Of a stretch of 52,095 nucleotides of DNA, positions 35,407 to 44,265 are shown piece by piece. The stretch comes from CAZTPJ01 sp964614515 (GTDB lineage Bacteria > Planctomycetota > Phycisphaerae > Phycisphaerales > UBA1924), in contig CAZTPJ010000021.1 in NCBI GenBank assembly GCA_964614515.1, positions 1 through 52,095 of the forward strand, given 5' to 3'. Both the position numbers and the translations under genes were made by a program. The notes beneath the pieces were generated by a model, which saw only the letters and a list, made by a program, of their open reading frames with translations, did no database searches and was not told the origin of the DNA. The number at the start of each line of letters is the position of its first letter. Position 1 is the first letter of the stretch.

Positions 35407-35853
35407 ATGCTCCAACCCGAGATTCCCGTCAAGAAACTCAACGACACGGCCATCATCCCCGCGTATCAATCTGAACTCGCGGCCGGGCTTGACCTGGCCG
35501 CGTGCCTCGCCGAGCCGATCACGCTCGATCCCGGGCGCATCGGCGTGATTCCCACCGGACTGGCCTTGGCGATCCCGCGGGGATATGAGGGGCAGGTGCG
35601 CCCTCGCTCCGGCCTGGCGACGAAGCATGGCCTGACCGTGGCCAACGCGCCGGGGACCATCGACGCCGACTATCGCGGCGAACTCAAAGTCGCGCTCATC
35701 AACCTCGGACGCGAACCGTTCACCATCGAACACGGCATGCGCATCGCTCAACTCGTCATCGCCCCCATCGCCCGCGCCACGCTCACCCTCACCGACAACC
35801 TCCCCCCCACCACCCGCGGCCACGGCGGGTTTGGCTCAACCGGAGCGAGGTGA
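35407..35853 (+). CDS. dut: Deoxyuridine triphosphatase
   Basis: A 148-residue trimeric dUTPase, cleaving dUTP to dUMP and pyrophosphate. All five conserved motifs are present: AGLDLAA, RPRSGLATKHGL, GTIDADYRGEL (with catalytic Asp), RIAQLVIAP and the C-terminal RGHGGFGSTGAR that closes the active site. Length is normal. The start MLQPEIPVKKLNDTA follows a short gap from the coiled-coil gene. It ends close to the start region of ftsK, 94 bases away, so dut and ftsK may share a transcript. Confidence 0.95.
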   Translation: MLQPEIPVKKLNDTAIIPAYQSELAAGLDLAACLAEPITLDPGRIGVIPTGLALAIPRGYEGQVRPRSGLATKHGLTVANAPGTIDADYRGELKVALINLGREPFTIEHGMRIAQLVIAPIARATLTLTDNLPPTTRGHGGFGSTGAR

Positions 35854-35946
35854 AGGGAGCCACAAACGCCACCCCGCCGCGCCCTGGCCCATGCCGGATT
35901 GCGGGGTGCTGTTCGCCAAACGCCCTGCGCGCCGATAACCTTCCCT

Positions 35947-38853
35947 ATGCCACGGACTTCGGCAAACGGTATCGGTACGGACGCGAAACCCTCAAAACGC
36001 TCGAAATCGGCCCGACGCGGACGTGCGGGGGGGGAGGGCCGGACGCGCGACGCGGGACACGGACGGCACGGCACGCGGGGCTTCGGCGCTCGCACGGCCC
36101 TGGTCATCGTGCTGCTCGCGGCCTGGACGTTCACACTCGCGAGTTTGCTCGGCTTTCACGCGGGTGATCCGCCGTCGCACCTGGTCTGGCCGCACAATGA
36201 GCCGGTTCGCAACTGGTGCGGCCCGGCCGGGGCATATCTGGCGTTTCATGCGATCAAGACGCTGGGCGTTGGGGTGTGGGTCGTGCTGCTGGGCGTGGCG
36301 GCGTATCTGGCGGCGTGGGTCGCGGGACATCGCGTGACGCTGACGGGGCTGCGGGCGGTGGGGCTGATGCTGCTGGCGTGCGGCGTGTCGGCGCTACACG
36401 CGATCGTGCTGCCGTCGATCAGCACGATTCCCGGCCTCGCGGGCGGGCTTGTGGGGAGCGAGGCGGCCGTGCAACTCGGCGAGCGATTCGGGCCGCTTGG
36501 CGCGAGTCTGTGGGCGCTGATGGCGATGCTCATCGGCGGGATCGTGGCGTTTGATCGCTGGCTGATTCTGGGTCCATTGTGGGCGTTTCGCGCGGGTGCG
36601 CCGGCCGTGAAGGCTGCGGGCGGACTGGCTGTCGCCACCGGCTCGGCCGCGCGATCGGCGGGCGGCGTGATCACGCACTGGAGTTCACCGCGCCGCACGC
36701 ACCGACACGCGATCCGCGTCAACGACATCGACGATGATCCGGACATCGAGCACGAAGGCCCGGCCGTGATGGAGGCGGATGAGGATGATGAGCCGGCCGC
36801 CCCGGCCGCGCATGTGAAGATCAAGCGGCGCAAGTCTGGCGTGGAGCGTCCGGGCGTGGCGCCGCCCACCTCCACCGTCGAGCATGATGAAGAGGCCGAG
36901 CCCGACGCGAGTGATGATCACGATCGCGAGGCTCTGTTCGATGAGGATCCAGCGGACGACGGCGAAGTGGATCACGAAAAGCTGCGCGAGAAGATCAGCA
37001 AACTTCCGATCGCCTTTGCGAGGTATAACCGCAAGGTGGCGACGGATGATGATCTGCGCGATCTTCAGGGCGTGGGCGAGATTCCAGGGTATCGCTTCCC
37101 GGGCATGGACCTGCTGGAGAATCCGGAAGAGAACTTCACGGAGCGTCTTGAGGAACTCGTGCGCGGGCAGGCCGAGGCCCTGGAGTCCGCGCTGCGGCAG
37201 TACAAAATCGCGGGCGAGGTGGTTGGCATCGAATCCGGCCCCGTGATCACGATGTACAACGTGCGTCTGGCGCCGGGGACCAAGGTGGCCGCGCTGCAGA
37301 ACGTTTCGAGCGATATCGCGCGGTCGCTCAAGGCGGTGAACATCCGCATCGTGTCAAACATGGCCGGGCGCGACACGGTGGGCATCGAAGTGCCCAACCC
37401 GACCAAGGAGCGGGTGCGTCTGAAGGAACTGATGAGCAAGCGCGAGTCGTTCGCGAAGATGAGCCTGCCGATGTTCCTGGGCAAGGATGCGTCGGGCGAG
37501 CCGCTGATCGCGGACCTCACGCAGATGCCGCACATGCTCATCGCCGGCACCACCGGCAGCGGCAAGAGCGTCTGCATCAACACGATCATCATGGGCTTCA
37601 TGTACACGCGACAGCCGGGCGAACTCAAACTCGTGCTCGTCGATCCCAAGATGGTCGAACTCGGCCAGTTCAAGGACATTCCGCACCTGATGTGCCCGGT
37701 CGTGACGGAGATGGGCAAGGCCGCGGCCATCCTCGAATGGGCCTGTCGCAAGATGGATGAGCGCTATGAACTGCTCAGCGAAGCCGGATGCCGCGACATC
37801 GCCGCGTACAACGCGCTGCCGTGGGATGAACTCCGCGATCGCTTCAATCCGCAGACGCCCGAAGAGGAAGCCCGCATCCCGCGACGACTGCCGTACATGG
37901 TCTTCGTGATCGACGAACTCGCGGATCTGATGATGACGGCCAAGGAAGTGGAAGGCTCGATCATCCGCATCGCGCAGAAGGCCCGGGCCGTGGGCATTCA
38001 CCTCATCCTCGCGACACAGCGCCCACAGGCGAACGTGGTCACGGGTCTGATCAAGAGCAACATGCCGTGCCGCATCTGTTTCAAGGTGGCCAGCGGCATG
38101 GACTCGCGGATCGTGCTCGACCAGAAGGGCGGCGAACTGCTGCTGGGCCAGGGCGACATGCTGTACCTTTCGCCGCGTACGAGCAAACTCACGCGATGCC
38201 AGGGCACGCTGGTGGATGACAGCGAGATCCGCCGCGTGGTGAAGTTCATGCGCGACGTGGCCAAGCCGACGTTCGAGCGGCAACTCGTCGCCATTCGCAC
38301 CAAGGGCGAACTCACCGACGAGGATCGCGTGTTCGAGAGCGCCAACAACGCCTCGGCGAGTCTGGCGGCGGCGCAGGAAGACCCGCTGTTCGATCGGGCG
38401 GTGGAAATCGTGCTTGAAACCAAGCGCGGGAGCGTGTCGCTGCTTCAGCGTCGGCTGGCAATTGGATATACTCGGGCGAGTCGGCTGATTGATCTCATGG
38501 GCATCGCGGGGATCATCGGCGAGCATAAAGGCTCCGTGGCGCGAGAAGTCGCCATCACGCCCGCGGAATGGGAAGCGATGAAGACCGAGGCCGGGCGCAT
38601 GCTCGAAGCCGGCGAAGGCCCGGGCCAGAACGGCCAGGGCGACTTGTTCGCCGCCGAGGCCGCACGCGCGCCGCGCGAACCCACGGCCAGCGCAACCACC
38701 GATGACGCCATCGAGGATGAGGTCGAAGATGAACTGGAAGATGCGAGCGAAGAAATCGAAGACGCGATGGATGAAGCGTTGGACGAGGAAGCCGACGAAC
38801 CCTGGGAGGCCCAGGACGCCTGGGATGAGGAAGAGGACGACGAGCGAGCGTAA
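35947..38853 (+). CDS. ftsK: DNA translocase FtsK with acidic C-terminal tail
   Basis: About 968 residues from ATG 35947 (MPRTSANGIGTDAKPSKRSK); the frame is open to 35899. Membrane helices occupy about residues 60-215 (LVIVLLAAWTFTLASLLGF first), followed by an acidic linker to about 345. The motor has Walker A AGTTGSGKSVCINTI near 531, Walker B PYMVFVIDELADLMM near 660 and LATQRPQANVVTGLIKSN. The gamma winged-helix (LLQRRLAIGYTRASRLIDLM) binds KOPS-type DNA. Beyond it is a roughly 60-residue run of Asp/Glu (EDEVEDELEDASEEIEDAMD) not typical of FtsK. It would segregate chromosome ends at division. Confidence 0.93.
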   Translation: MPRTSANGIGTDAKPSKRSKSARRGRAGGEGRTRDAGHGRHGTRGFGARTALVIVLLAAWTFTLASLLGFHAGDPPSHLVWPHNEPVRNWCGPAGAYLAFHAIKTLGVGVWVVLLGVAAYLAAWVAGHRVTLTGLRAVGLMLLACGVSALHAIVLPSISTIPGLAGGLVGSEAAVQLGERFGPLGASLWALMAMLIGGIVAFDRWLILGPLWAFRAGAPAVKAAGGLAVATGSAARSAGGVITHWSSPRRTHRHAIRVNDIDDDPDIEHEGPAVMEADEDDEPAAPAAHVKIKRRKSGVERPGVAPPTSTVEHDEEAEPDASDDHDREALFDEDPADDGEVDHEKLREKISKLPIAFARYNRKVATDDDLRDLQGVGEIPGYRFPGMDLLENPEENFTERLEELVRGQAEALESALRQYKIAGEVVGIESGPVITMYNVRLAPGTKVAALQNVSSDIARSLKAVNIRIVSNMAGRDTVGIEVPNPTKERVRLKELMSKRESFAKMSLPMFLGKDASGEPLIADLTQMPHMLIAGTTGSGKSVCINTIIMGFMYTRQPGELKLVLVDPKMVELGQFKDIPHLMCPVVTEMGKAAAILEWACRKMDERYELLSEAGCRDIAAYNALPWDELRDRFNPQTPEEEARIPRRLPYMVFVIDELADLMMTAKEVEGSIIRIAQKARAVGIHLILATQRPQANVVTGLIKSNMPCRICFKVASGMDSRIVLDQKGGELLLGQGDMLYLSPRTSKLTRCQGTLVDDSEIRRVVKFMRDVAKPTFERQLVAIRTKGELTDEDRVFESANNASASLAAAQEDPLFDRAVEIVLETKRGSVSLLQRRLAIGYTRASRLIDLMGIAGIIGEHKGSVAREVAITPAEWEAMKTEAGRMLEAGEGPGQNGQGDLFAAEAARAPREPTASATTDDAIEDEVEDELEDASEEIEDAMDEALDEEADEPWEAQDAWDEEEDDERA

Positions 38854-39005
38854 ATCTGGCGGGTTTTGAGGGCCGGACTTCCCCGCATTTCGGCCTCTGA
38901 AGCCGAAAAACGCCGGTTGCACCCGGCCGTGACTCCGGTTACTCTGGCGGTCCCTTCGTCGTCTTGTGTGGGTCGGCGTGTGGGAAGCCAGCAGAGGAGT
39001 CCAAC

Positions 39006-39704
39006 ATGATTCGTCACCTGACTTGCGCGACCGCGGTCGTGTGTGGTCTTGGTTTTGGCGTCGAGGCCGACTCGATCACGTTCATTCATACGGGAACCGG
39101 GAGCGGCACGCTCAACGGCGCGCCGTTTGGTCCGGCCGCATTCACGCTCAGGGCCATCGCGGACACGTCCAACCGCGAGCCTTTGGGAGGGGCGGACTAC
39201 TTCATTGACCACGATTCGTCCGAGGTCGAGATCACCGGCGTCGGTACGTTTCAACTGATCACCGGCACGCGAACGTTCAAGAGCGGCTCGCTCGTGGGAT
39301 ACTCGCGCGCGGGCGCCGATGGTGTTGATCTCTTCAATGGGTCAAACAGCGCGGCGTTCTCGAGTTGGGACATGCTCGGCCCGATCGGTCCGGTCGCGAG
39401 CAACGCCTCTCTGATTCAGTGGGATCGCACGCCGATTGAGACGTCCGGCGGGACGCTGGTGTTCGACCACGGGCAGTCGGCGGCGACGTTTGAAGCGGCG
39501 ATGGGCGGCGGGCCGTGCGACGCGGATTGCGACACCTCAACCGGGCGAGGCGTGCTCGATATCTTTGATTTCCTGTGTTTCGGCAATCTTTTCAGCGCGA
39601 ACGATCCGTACGCGTGCGATTGTGATACCAACACGGGCGTGGGCGTGTGTGACATCTTCGATTTTCTGTGCTTTGGCAATGAGTTCAGCGCTGGTTGTCC
39701 ATAG
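39006..39704 (+). CDS. Secreted GC-type dockerin domain protein, second copy
   Basis: A 232-residue paralogue of the protein at 6729-7427, of exactly the same length. ATG 39006 has GAGGAG upstream. Signal peptide MIRHLTCATAVVCGLGFGVEA; mature start SITFIHTGTGSGTLNGAPFG is nearly the same as its partner. The C-terminal pair of loops, CDTSTGRGVLDIFDFLCFGN and CDTNTGVGVCDIFDFLCFGN, ends GCP. The beta-rich domain in between has changed more (roughly half of positions by eye). It is convergent with the M48 protease gene, and starts 152 bases after ftsK. Confidence 0.85.
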   Translation: MIRHLTCATAVVCGLGFGVEADSITFIHTGTGSGTLNGAPFGPAAFTLRAIADTSNREPLGGADYFIDHDSSEVEITGVGTFQLITGTRTFKSGSLVGYSRAGADGVDLFNGSNSAAFSSWDMLGPIGPVASNASLIQWDRTPIETSGGTLVFDHGQSAATFEAAMGGGPCDADCDTSTGRGVLDIFDFLCFGNLFSANDPYACDCDTNTGVGVCDIFDFLCFGNEFSAGCP

Positions 39705-39736
39705 CGTGGGCGACGTGGCTCAGGCCGTGACGTGCT

Positions 39737-41149
39737 TCAGACGGCGACGATGACGAGCGCAACGCCCGTCACGGCCACCGCCCCCACCATCGCCTTGACC
39801 CACGTCACGCGCCGATCCACCGCAAGACCGCCGACATCGGCGCCGACGAGCGATCGCAGATGCGCCATGCGCCCGTCGATCGAACCATGCCGCCACGTCC
39901 ACCGCGCCAGCGCCACGCGATTGCCCCGCGCGACGGATTCGAGCGCTTCGATCATGGTCATCGCGGCCGTGGCCGTGATCGTTGATGATTCACCGCTCAA
40001 GTGTCGCGCCGCGAATGCGTCGGACTGTCGCTCGAAAATGCGGCTGACGAAGCCGAAGACGACCAGCCCGGCCGCGAGCGACGCCACCGGCGAGGCGAGA
40101 TCGCCATACACCGCCGTCCCCCCCATGTGCAACCAACCCATGAGCCACCACACCGCGGCGCCCACCAGCATCGCCGTGCCGATCAGCGATGCCGCAAGCC
40201 ACGCCATGTGATGATGCCGCACATGCCCGATCTCGTGGGCCATGACGGCCTCAACCTGCGACCCCGGCAGGCGATCCAGCAGCGAGTCGGTCACGAGGAT
40301 GTATCGAAGTCGCGGCAGAAAACCAAGCACGGCCGCGTTGACCATCGTGCCGTGCGTTCGCCACACGAGCAGTTCACGAACTCGAACATGGTGTTGATCG
40401 CAGACGCCCATGAGTCGATCGCGCAGATCGCCCCCCCCCAGTCGCACCGTGTCCCACACTCGGCGCAGCACAACGGGCATCAGGCCGAACACGGCCGCGA
40501 CGCCGGCCAACTGCGCCGCCACGCCGCCGATCCGCGCGAACTCGACGGCGCGCGGCGTGCGGTCGAGGGCCATGACGCGCACGGCGGACTCGATCAGTTC
40601 GCCCCAGATCGAGATCACGGCGATGGGCGCCACGACAATCGCAAGGTGATGCCGCACCATGCCCAGCACATACTCGCCGCGCGTCGGCGGGCCGTAGACC
40701 GGCAGACCTCGGTCCAGGTCCGGCAGCAACTCCTGCAATCGCGCCCATCGCTCGATTGGATACCACGAGGCCCAGATGGCGATCATGGCGAGAATGGCCG
40801 GCGAGGCGGCGATGAGTTCATCCGCGGCGAAGCCACCGGGGATGATGCGTCGCACGGCATCAACCCATCCCAGCACGAACACGCCCGCGACGTGAACGCC
40901 GACGATCGCGATGCGCGACCAGAACGTGATCCGTTCGCTCCACGTCAGCCACCTTCGCCACCCTCCGCGTTCAAGGCCGCGACTCGCGAGCACACACACG
41001 ACCTGCACGACCACGAGGATCGCCGCCATCGCGCCCAGCGTCAACCCCGCGGCCCACCAGGGGCCAAGTCGATCAAACAGCACGGCGCGTGGCGCGGCAT
41101 CGCGCATCAGCACGGCCATGAACACCACGATGGCCAGCACATGAATCAT
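39737..41149 (-). CDS. M48-family membrane metalloprotease
   Basis: A 470-residue membrane protein starting MIHVLAIVVFMAVLMR, with helices from residue 1, about 30-55, 78-98, 112-128, 168-188, 205-230 and two near 310-345. The zinc site HEIGHVRHHH is at about residue 305, and the later SRIFERQSDAFAARHL supplies the third ligand Glu and matches the M48 (HtpX/Ste24) family. It would cut membrane or misfolded proteins. Active face is probably periplasmic or cytoplasmic; topology is not certain. It ends 32 bases from the dockerin gene and is preceded by the JAMM-like lipoprotein gene on the same strand (gap 19 bases), so the two are likely cotranscribed. Confidence 0.88.
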   Translation of the reverse strand: MIHVLAIVVFMAVLMRDAAPRAVLFDRLGPWWAAGLTLGAMAAILVVVQVVCVLASRGLERGGWRRWLTWSERITFWSRIAIVGVHVAGVFVLGWVDAVRRIIPGGFAADELIAASPAILAMIAIWASWYPIERWARLQELLPDLDRGLPVYGPPTRGEYVLGMVRHHLAIVVAPIAVISIWGELIESAVRVMALDRTPRAVEFARIGGVAAQLAGVAAVFGLMPVVLRRVWDTVRLGGGDLRDRLMGVCDQHHVRVRELLVWRTHGTMVNAAVLGFLPRLRYILVTDSLLDRLPGSQVEAVMAHEIGHVRHHHMAWLAASLIGTAMLVGAAVWWLMGWLHMGGTAVYGDLASPVASLAAGLVVFGFVSRIFERQSDAFAARHLSGESSTITATAAMTMIEALESVARGNRVALARWTWRHGSIDGRMAHLRSLVGADVGGLAVDRRVTWVKAMVGAVAVTGVALVIVAV

Positions 41150-41168
41150 GCGTCACCGAACGGTTGCA

Positions 41169-42704
41169 TCAGCGCACGAACTCGCCGAGGTCCACGACAA
41201 TCCCATCGGGCGTGTACACGTCGATGTTGAGCACGTCGGCGCGAATCGAGGTGATGACCAGGCACGTTCGACCGAACCGCGCGGCATAGGCGAGGTCCTC
41301 CCGGCTTGGTCCGGCGTACCGCGAGTTGGCCGCGTGCTGCGCGTGGAAGTGATAGTGAGCCAGCGCGAGATCGCTTGCGGCGATCATGTCGATGGAGGCG
41401 ATAAAGGCCTGATCTCCCACGCGCTGCGCCGGGCGGGGGGGATACATCTCGAATCTCGCCTCGCCGCCAGGCCCGCCTGCGAAGAACAGCCCGCCGTATT
41501 CCGTCGTGCGATCGGCGCGATCCTGTTCCACCTGGGCAAAGAGCGTGGCCGCCAGCCCCCCCCCTCGCAGCAGTTCATCAATCACCAGCACACTCAGCGC
41601 ATCGCCCCACGACAAGTGATCCCGCGCATCTTCATATCGCTCGCGCTGCAGCGGACCCGTTTCGCCCGGCTCACGCGCTCGGCCGTGCCACCGCCGGCCC
41701 GTCAATCGACGATCCAACTCCTCAAGCAGACCCTCGCGGTCAAGACTGATCCACGCGGGGCGATGCGCTGCGGCCCAGCGCACGGCCTCGATGTGCCGAA
41801 GGCGGAGGCCCTCGCGCTGCGCATCCGACAGGTGCGCCACGGCCTGTGACGATTCGCGCCACCATGCCGCATTGGCCGTGTTACGCGGGTCCATCAGCGA
41901 ACTCATCCACACCAGTTCGCGCCCGACGCGAGGGCGCGTGCGGAGGTCGCGCGAGCATCGTTCGAGTTCGGCCAGCACGGCCCGACCTTCATCATCAGCC
42001 CGCACATTCCGCTCGCGCATCGACTCAAGCAGCGACGCAAGCACCGACCCATCGCGATCAAGCCGCGCCGCGAGATCCCACGCATCCGCCCTCGTCACGG
42101 CCTTCCAGTCGCGATCGGCGATGCCTTCGCTCTCGCCGGGGTCGAGGAAAACGGCAAAGGCGATCTCGGCGGGATCCTGCCCTGGATGCAGGGCCATGAG
42201 CGCAGCGCGCTCCGGACGATCGGCATCATCAATCGTTCGCGCCGGACGCGCGTAGCGACGAACCAGCGCCGGCGTGACTTCAGTCCATCCGCGGGCCACG
42301 GCCACGTCGCCGATCACATGCACCATGCCCAGGTGCGGCTCGTGCGGGAGCATCAGCCGCATCATGCGGCGCGTGTCTTCGAGATTGGCTTCATCTTCGA
42401 GCAGGCGCTGCACGGCCCGCACGCGCACCTCCACCGGCGCGGAACCTTCCCACGCCAGCGCCTTGAGCGCCTCGCGAACTTCGCCGGCGTCAAACTCGCC
42501 AGCGATAGCGCCGGTGGCGGCGCGATCCACGGCCGCGACGCGCCGCGACAGAACCACTTTCTCGTCGCGCGCTTCGGCGAGGGGGTCTCGGGCCGTCTCC
42601 CCCCCTCCAGCGCATGACGCCAGCGCACCCAGGCACGCCGCGATCACCACGCAACGCGACGCCCGTCGCAGGTTCCATCGCCATGGGCCTCTGATGTGCT
42701 TCAT
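41169..42704 (-). CDS. Lipoprotein with possible JAMM-type C-terminal domain
   Basis: A 511-residue protein from ATG 42702-42704 (MKHIRGPWRWNLRRASRCVV). The signal peptide ends with a lipobox-like LASC. The middle is helical with HEAT-like character (residues 60-350). The C-terminal part has EYGGLFFAGG (Glu 402), HYHFH (450-454) and GPSREDL (Ser 467, Asp 470). These match the order Glu, His-x-His, Ser-x-x-Asp of JAMM/MPN metalloproteases, although the His-to-Ser spacing is longer than canonical. It ends LNIDVYTPDGIVVDLGEFVR. It lies directly upstream of the M48 protease gene. A 9-base C run encodes GGG near 380. Confidence 0.65.
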   Translation of the reverse strand: MKHIRGPWRWNLRRASRCVVIAACLGALASCAGGGETARDPLAEARDEKVVLSRRVAAVDRAATGAIAGEFDAGEVREALKALAWEGSAPVEVRVRAVQRLLEDEANLEDTRRMMRLMLPHEPHLGMVHVIGDVAVARGWTEVTPALVRRYARPARTIDDADRPERAALMALHPGQDPAEIAFAVFLDPGESEGIADRDWKAVTRADAWDLAARLDRDGSVLASLLESMRERNVRADDEGRAVLAELERCSRDLRTRPRVGRELVWMSSLMDPRNTANAAWWRESSQAVAHLSDAQREGLRLRHIEAVRWAAAHRPAWISLDREGLLEELDRRLTGRRWHGRAREPGETGPLQRERYEDARDHLSWGDALSVLVIDELLRGGGLAATLFAQVEQDRADRTTEYGGLFFAGGPGGEARFEMYPPRPAQRVGDQAFIASIDMIAASDLALAHYHFHAQHAANSRYAGPSREDLAYAARFGRTCLVITSIRADVLNIDVYTPDGIVVDLGEFVR

Positions 42705-42775
42705 GTGGGATTCTAGAGCAGTGGGTGCGCACCCGAACGTGCGAGGGGCGTCGTGCTGGGCAACCGCGAAGTCGG

Positions 42776-42970
42776 TTGGATTCGGTGGGGCGGGCGTCTC
42801 GCCCGCCTCCATTGCGCGTCCGACGCACGATGATTCACACAAGCAGCGAAAGGAAGAGAAAACTTGCGGTTGCCCTGGTGCAGGCGGGACGCCCGCACCA
42901 CCGGATCCAAAGCGAAGGCAGGCGGGACGCCTGCCCCACCAGAGCCAAGGCAAGCCAGGCGGGACGCCTG
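42776..42970. repeat. REP-like palindromic repeat cluster, copy 2
   Basis: The same blocks, in the same order, as at 4405-4626: TTGGAT(T/C)CGGTGGGGCGGGCGT at its left, CTTGCGGTTGCC in the middle, then GCAGGCG-GGA-CGCCTGC (42918-42934) and CAGGCG-GGA-CGCCTG (42956-42970). A perfect 8-bp stem GGCGGGCG/CGCCCGCC is at 42789-42807. The 285-base gap between minus-strand genes (42705-42989) holds nothing else. As with copy 1 it lies just after a minus-strand stop codon (42990). Confidence 0.75.
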
Positions 42971-42989
42971 CTCCGCTGGTTCCGGGGCA

Positions 42990-44261
42990 TCAGGGCTGCT
43001 CGGGTGGAAAGTTGAGGATGAAGAGTTGGAGTCTACGGCCGGAGCGGTCGGGACCGAAGAGGATCATGGGGCGTTCGGGGTTGAGCGTGGGGCGTGCGAC
43101 GTAGGGATCGGCGAGAACGGTGGCGAATGGGCGTTCGCGCGGCATCTGGCCGGGGCCGGTTCGCGAAGGCTCCGGGCAGAAGACCAGTCCTTCGGGGGTT
43201 GTGGCGAACAGGCCGTGGCGCGGGCCGTGCAGGGTGCGAGCGGCCGCGACGGACCGCGGCGCGAGCGGGAGAAATCCTCCCGAGCGCACGTCAAAGATGG
43301 CGACGCGCCCGAGCGATGGATGAAAGAGCGCCAGGCCCGCGGGCGCGAGGCCATCTTCCGCGCGGCGCGGGAGGGGGGGGGCGATGGGCGCGGCCGCCTG
43401 ATACGCGATGCCATCGTCGGCGAAGGATGTCAGTGTCGCGCGGGCGCGAATCGAGCCGAGGCTGGGCGGGTCGCTGGTGGTCAGCGAGATCGCGAGGATC
43501 TCGATGCCCATCGGTGAGCGGAGCAGGGCGTACACCGCGTCTCGCTCCTGTGTCGCCAGCGCGTGAAGGAATGATGAACCGCCGAGGTTGATCGTTGACT
43601 CGGAGCCGGAGCGCGTTTTGAGTACAAGTTCCGCATCGGGCGCGGTGATGGGCCGACGCGCATAGAGCAGGTCGCCATCCTGTGTGAGCACCGCGCCGGA
43701 GTTGAGGTATCCATCATCCACGAGCCACGTCAGGCGTCCGCTGGCCCAGTTGACCAGTCCCAGCGAGCGCGAGCCATCCGGGCGCGGCGCTTCGACGAGG
43801 AACCCGCGTGCATCCGCCCCGCGCCCGAGCATCAGGCCAAGCGGCAGCGGCTCGGGGTAAGCGATGTCGCGAAGTTGCCGCGGTGTTGACGCATCGAAGA
43901 CGACGATGCGCGTCGCCAGCGGCACTTCGCCGCCGGATTTCGCCAACAACGTCTGCCACGACGGCGGCTCACCCATTTGCACCGCGATCAGATTCCCATC
44001 CGGCGACACGAGCGGGAGGACCTGGCCGTCATATTCGACCGAGCCAAGCGGCGTGATGGCCACGGTGACGTTGGTGTTGAGGGTGTCGCCGGCGATCGGC
44101 CGTGCCACGGGGGAGAGCGCGGGCCGTTGGCCATCGCGATCAAACGAAGTGCCGCGAGACGATGTGCGCTCCGTGACGCATCCGACTTGAGCCGCGAACA
44201 GGAGGCTCGCGACGACAAGCGGGCGTGCGAACGTGCGCGTGCGTTGAGCGATGGCGGCCAT
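42990..44261 (-). CDS. Lipoprotein with beta-propeller-like repeats
   Basis: A 423-residue protein from ATG 44259-44261 (MAAIAQRTRTFARPLVVASL), with a lipobox-like VGC at residue 28. Repeated segments such as LPLVSPDGNLIAVQMG, AVLTQDGDLLYARRPI and PTLNPERPMILFGPDR suggest a TolB/WD-like propeller. It follows gspD after four bases and is therefore the seventh gene of the secretion operon. It may be a periplasmic or outer membrane partner; it resembles neither pilotins nor GspS known to me. A 9-base G run is at 43373. Confidence 0.7.
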   Translation of the reverse strand: MAAIAQRTRTFARPLVVASLLFAAQVGCVTERTSSRGTSFDRDGQRPALSPVARPIAGDTLNTNVTVAITPLGSVEYDGQVLPLVSPDGNLIAVQMGEPPSWQTLLAKSGGEVPLATRIVVFDASTPRQLRDIAYPEPLPLGLMLGRGADARGFLVEAPRPDGSRSLGLVNWASGRLTWLVDDGYLNSGAVLTQDGDLLYARRPITAPDAELVLKTRSGSESTINLGGSSFLHALATQERDAVYALLRSPMGIEILAISLTTSDPPSLGSIRARATLTSFADDGIAYQAAAPIAPPLPRRAEDGLAPAGLALFHPSLGRVAIFDVRSGGFLPLAPRSVAAARTLHGPRHGLFATTPEGLVFCPEPSRTGPGQMPRERPFATVLADPYVARPTLNPERPMILFGPDRSGRRLQLFILNFPPEQP

Positions 44262-44265
44262 GGGT

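Noticed and set aside
38885..38910. Terminator after ftsK (TTCGGC...GCCGAA followed by A-run)
   Set aside because: The stem is only six pairs and is followed by A rather than T on the plus strand, so it is not a standard rho-independent terminator for ftsK.
37354..38922. A 522-codon minus-strand open frame
   Set aside because: Antisense to the FtsK motor region; composition (His/Asp/Leu-rich, no motifs) is typical of a shadow.
40001..41230. A 409-codon plus-strand open frame
   Set aside because: Antisense to the M48 protease, which has an intact HEXXH; the translation is rich in His, Arg and Asp without structure.
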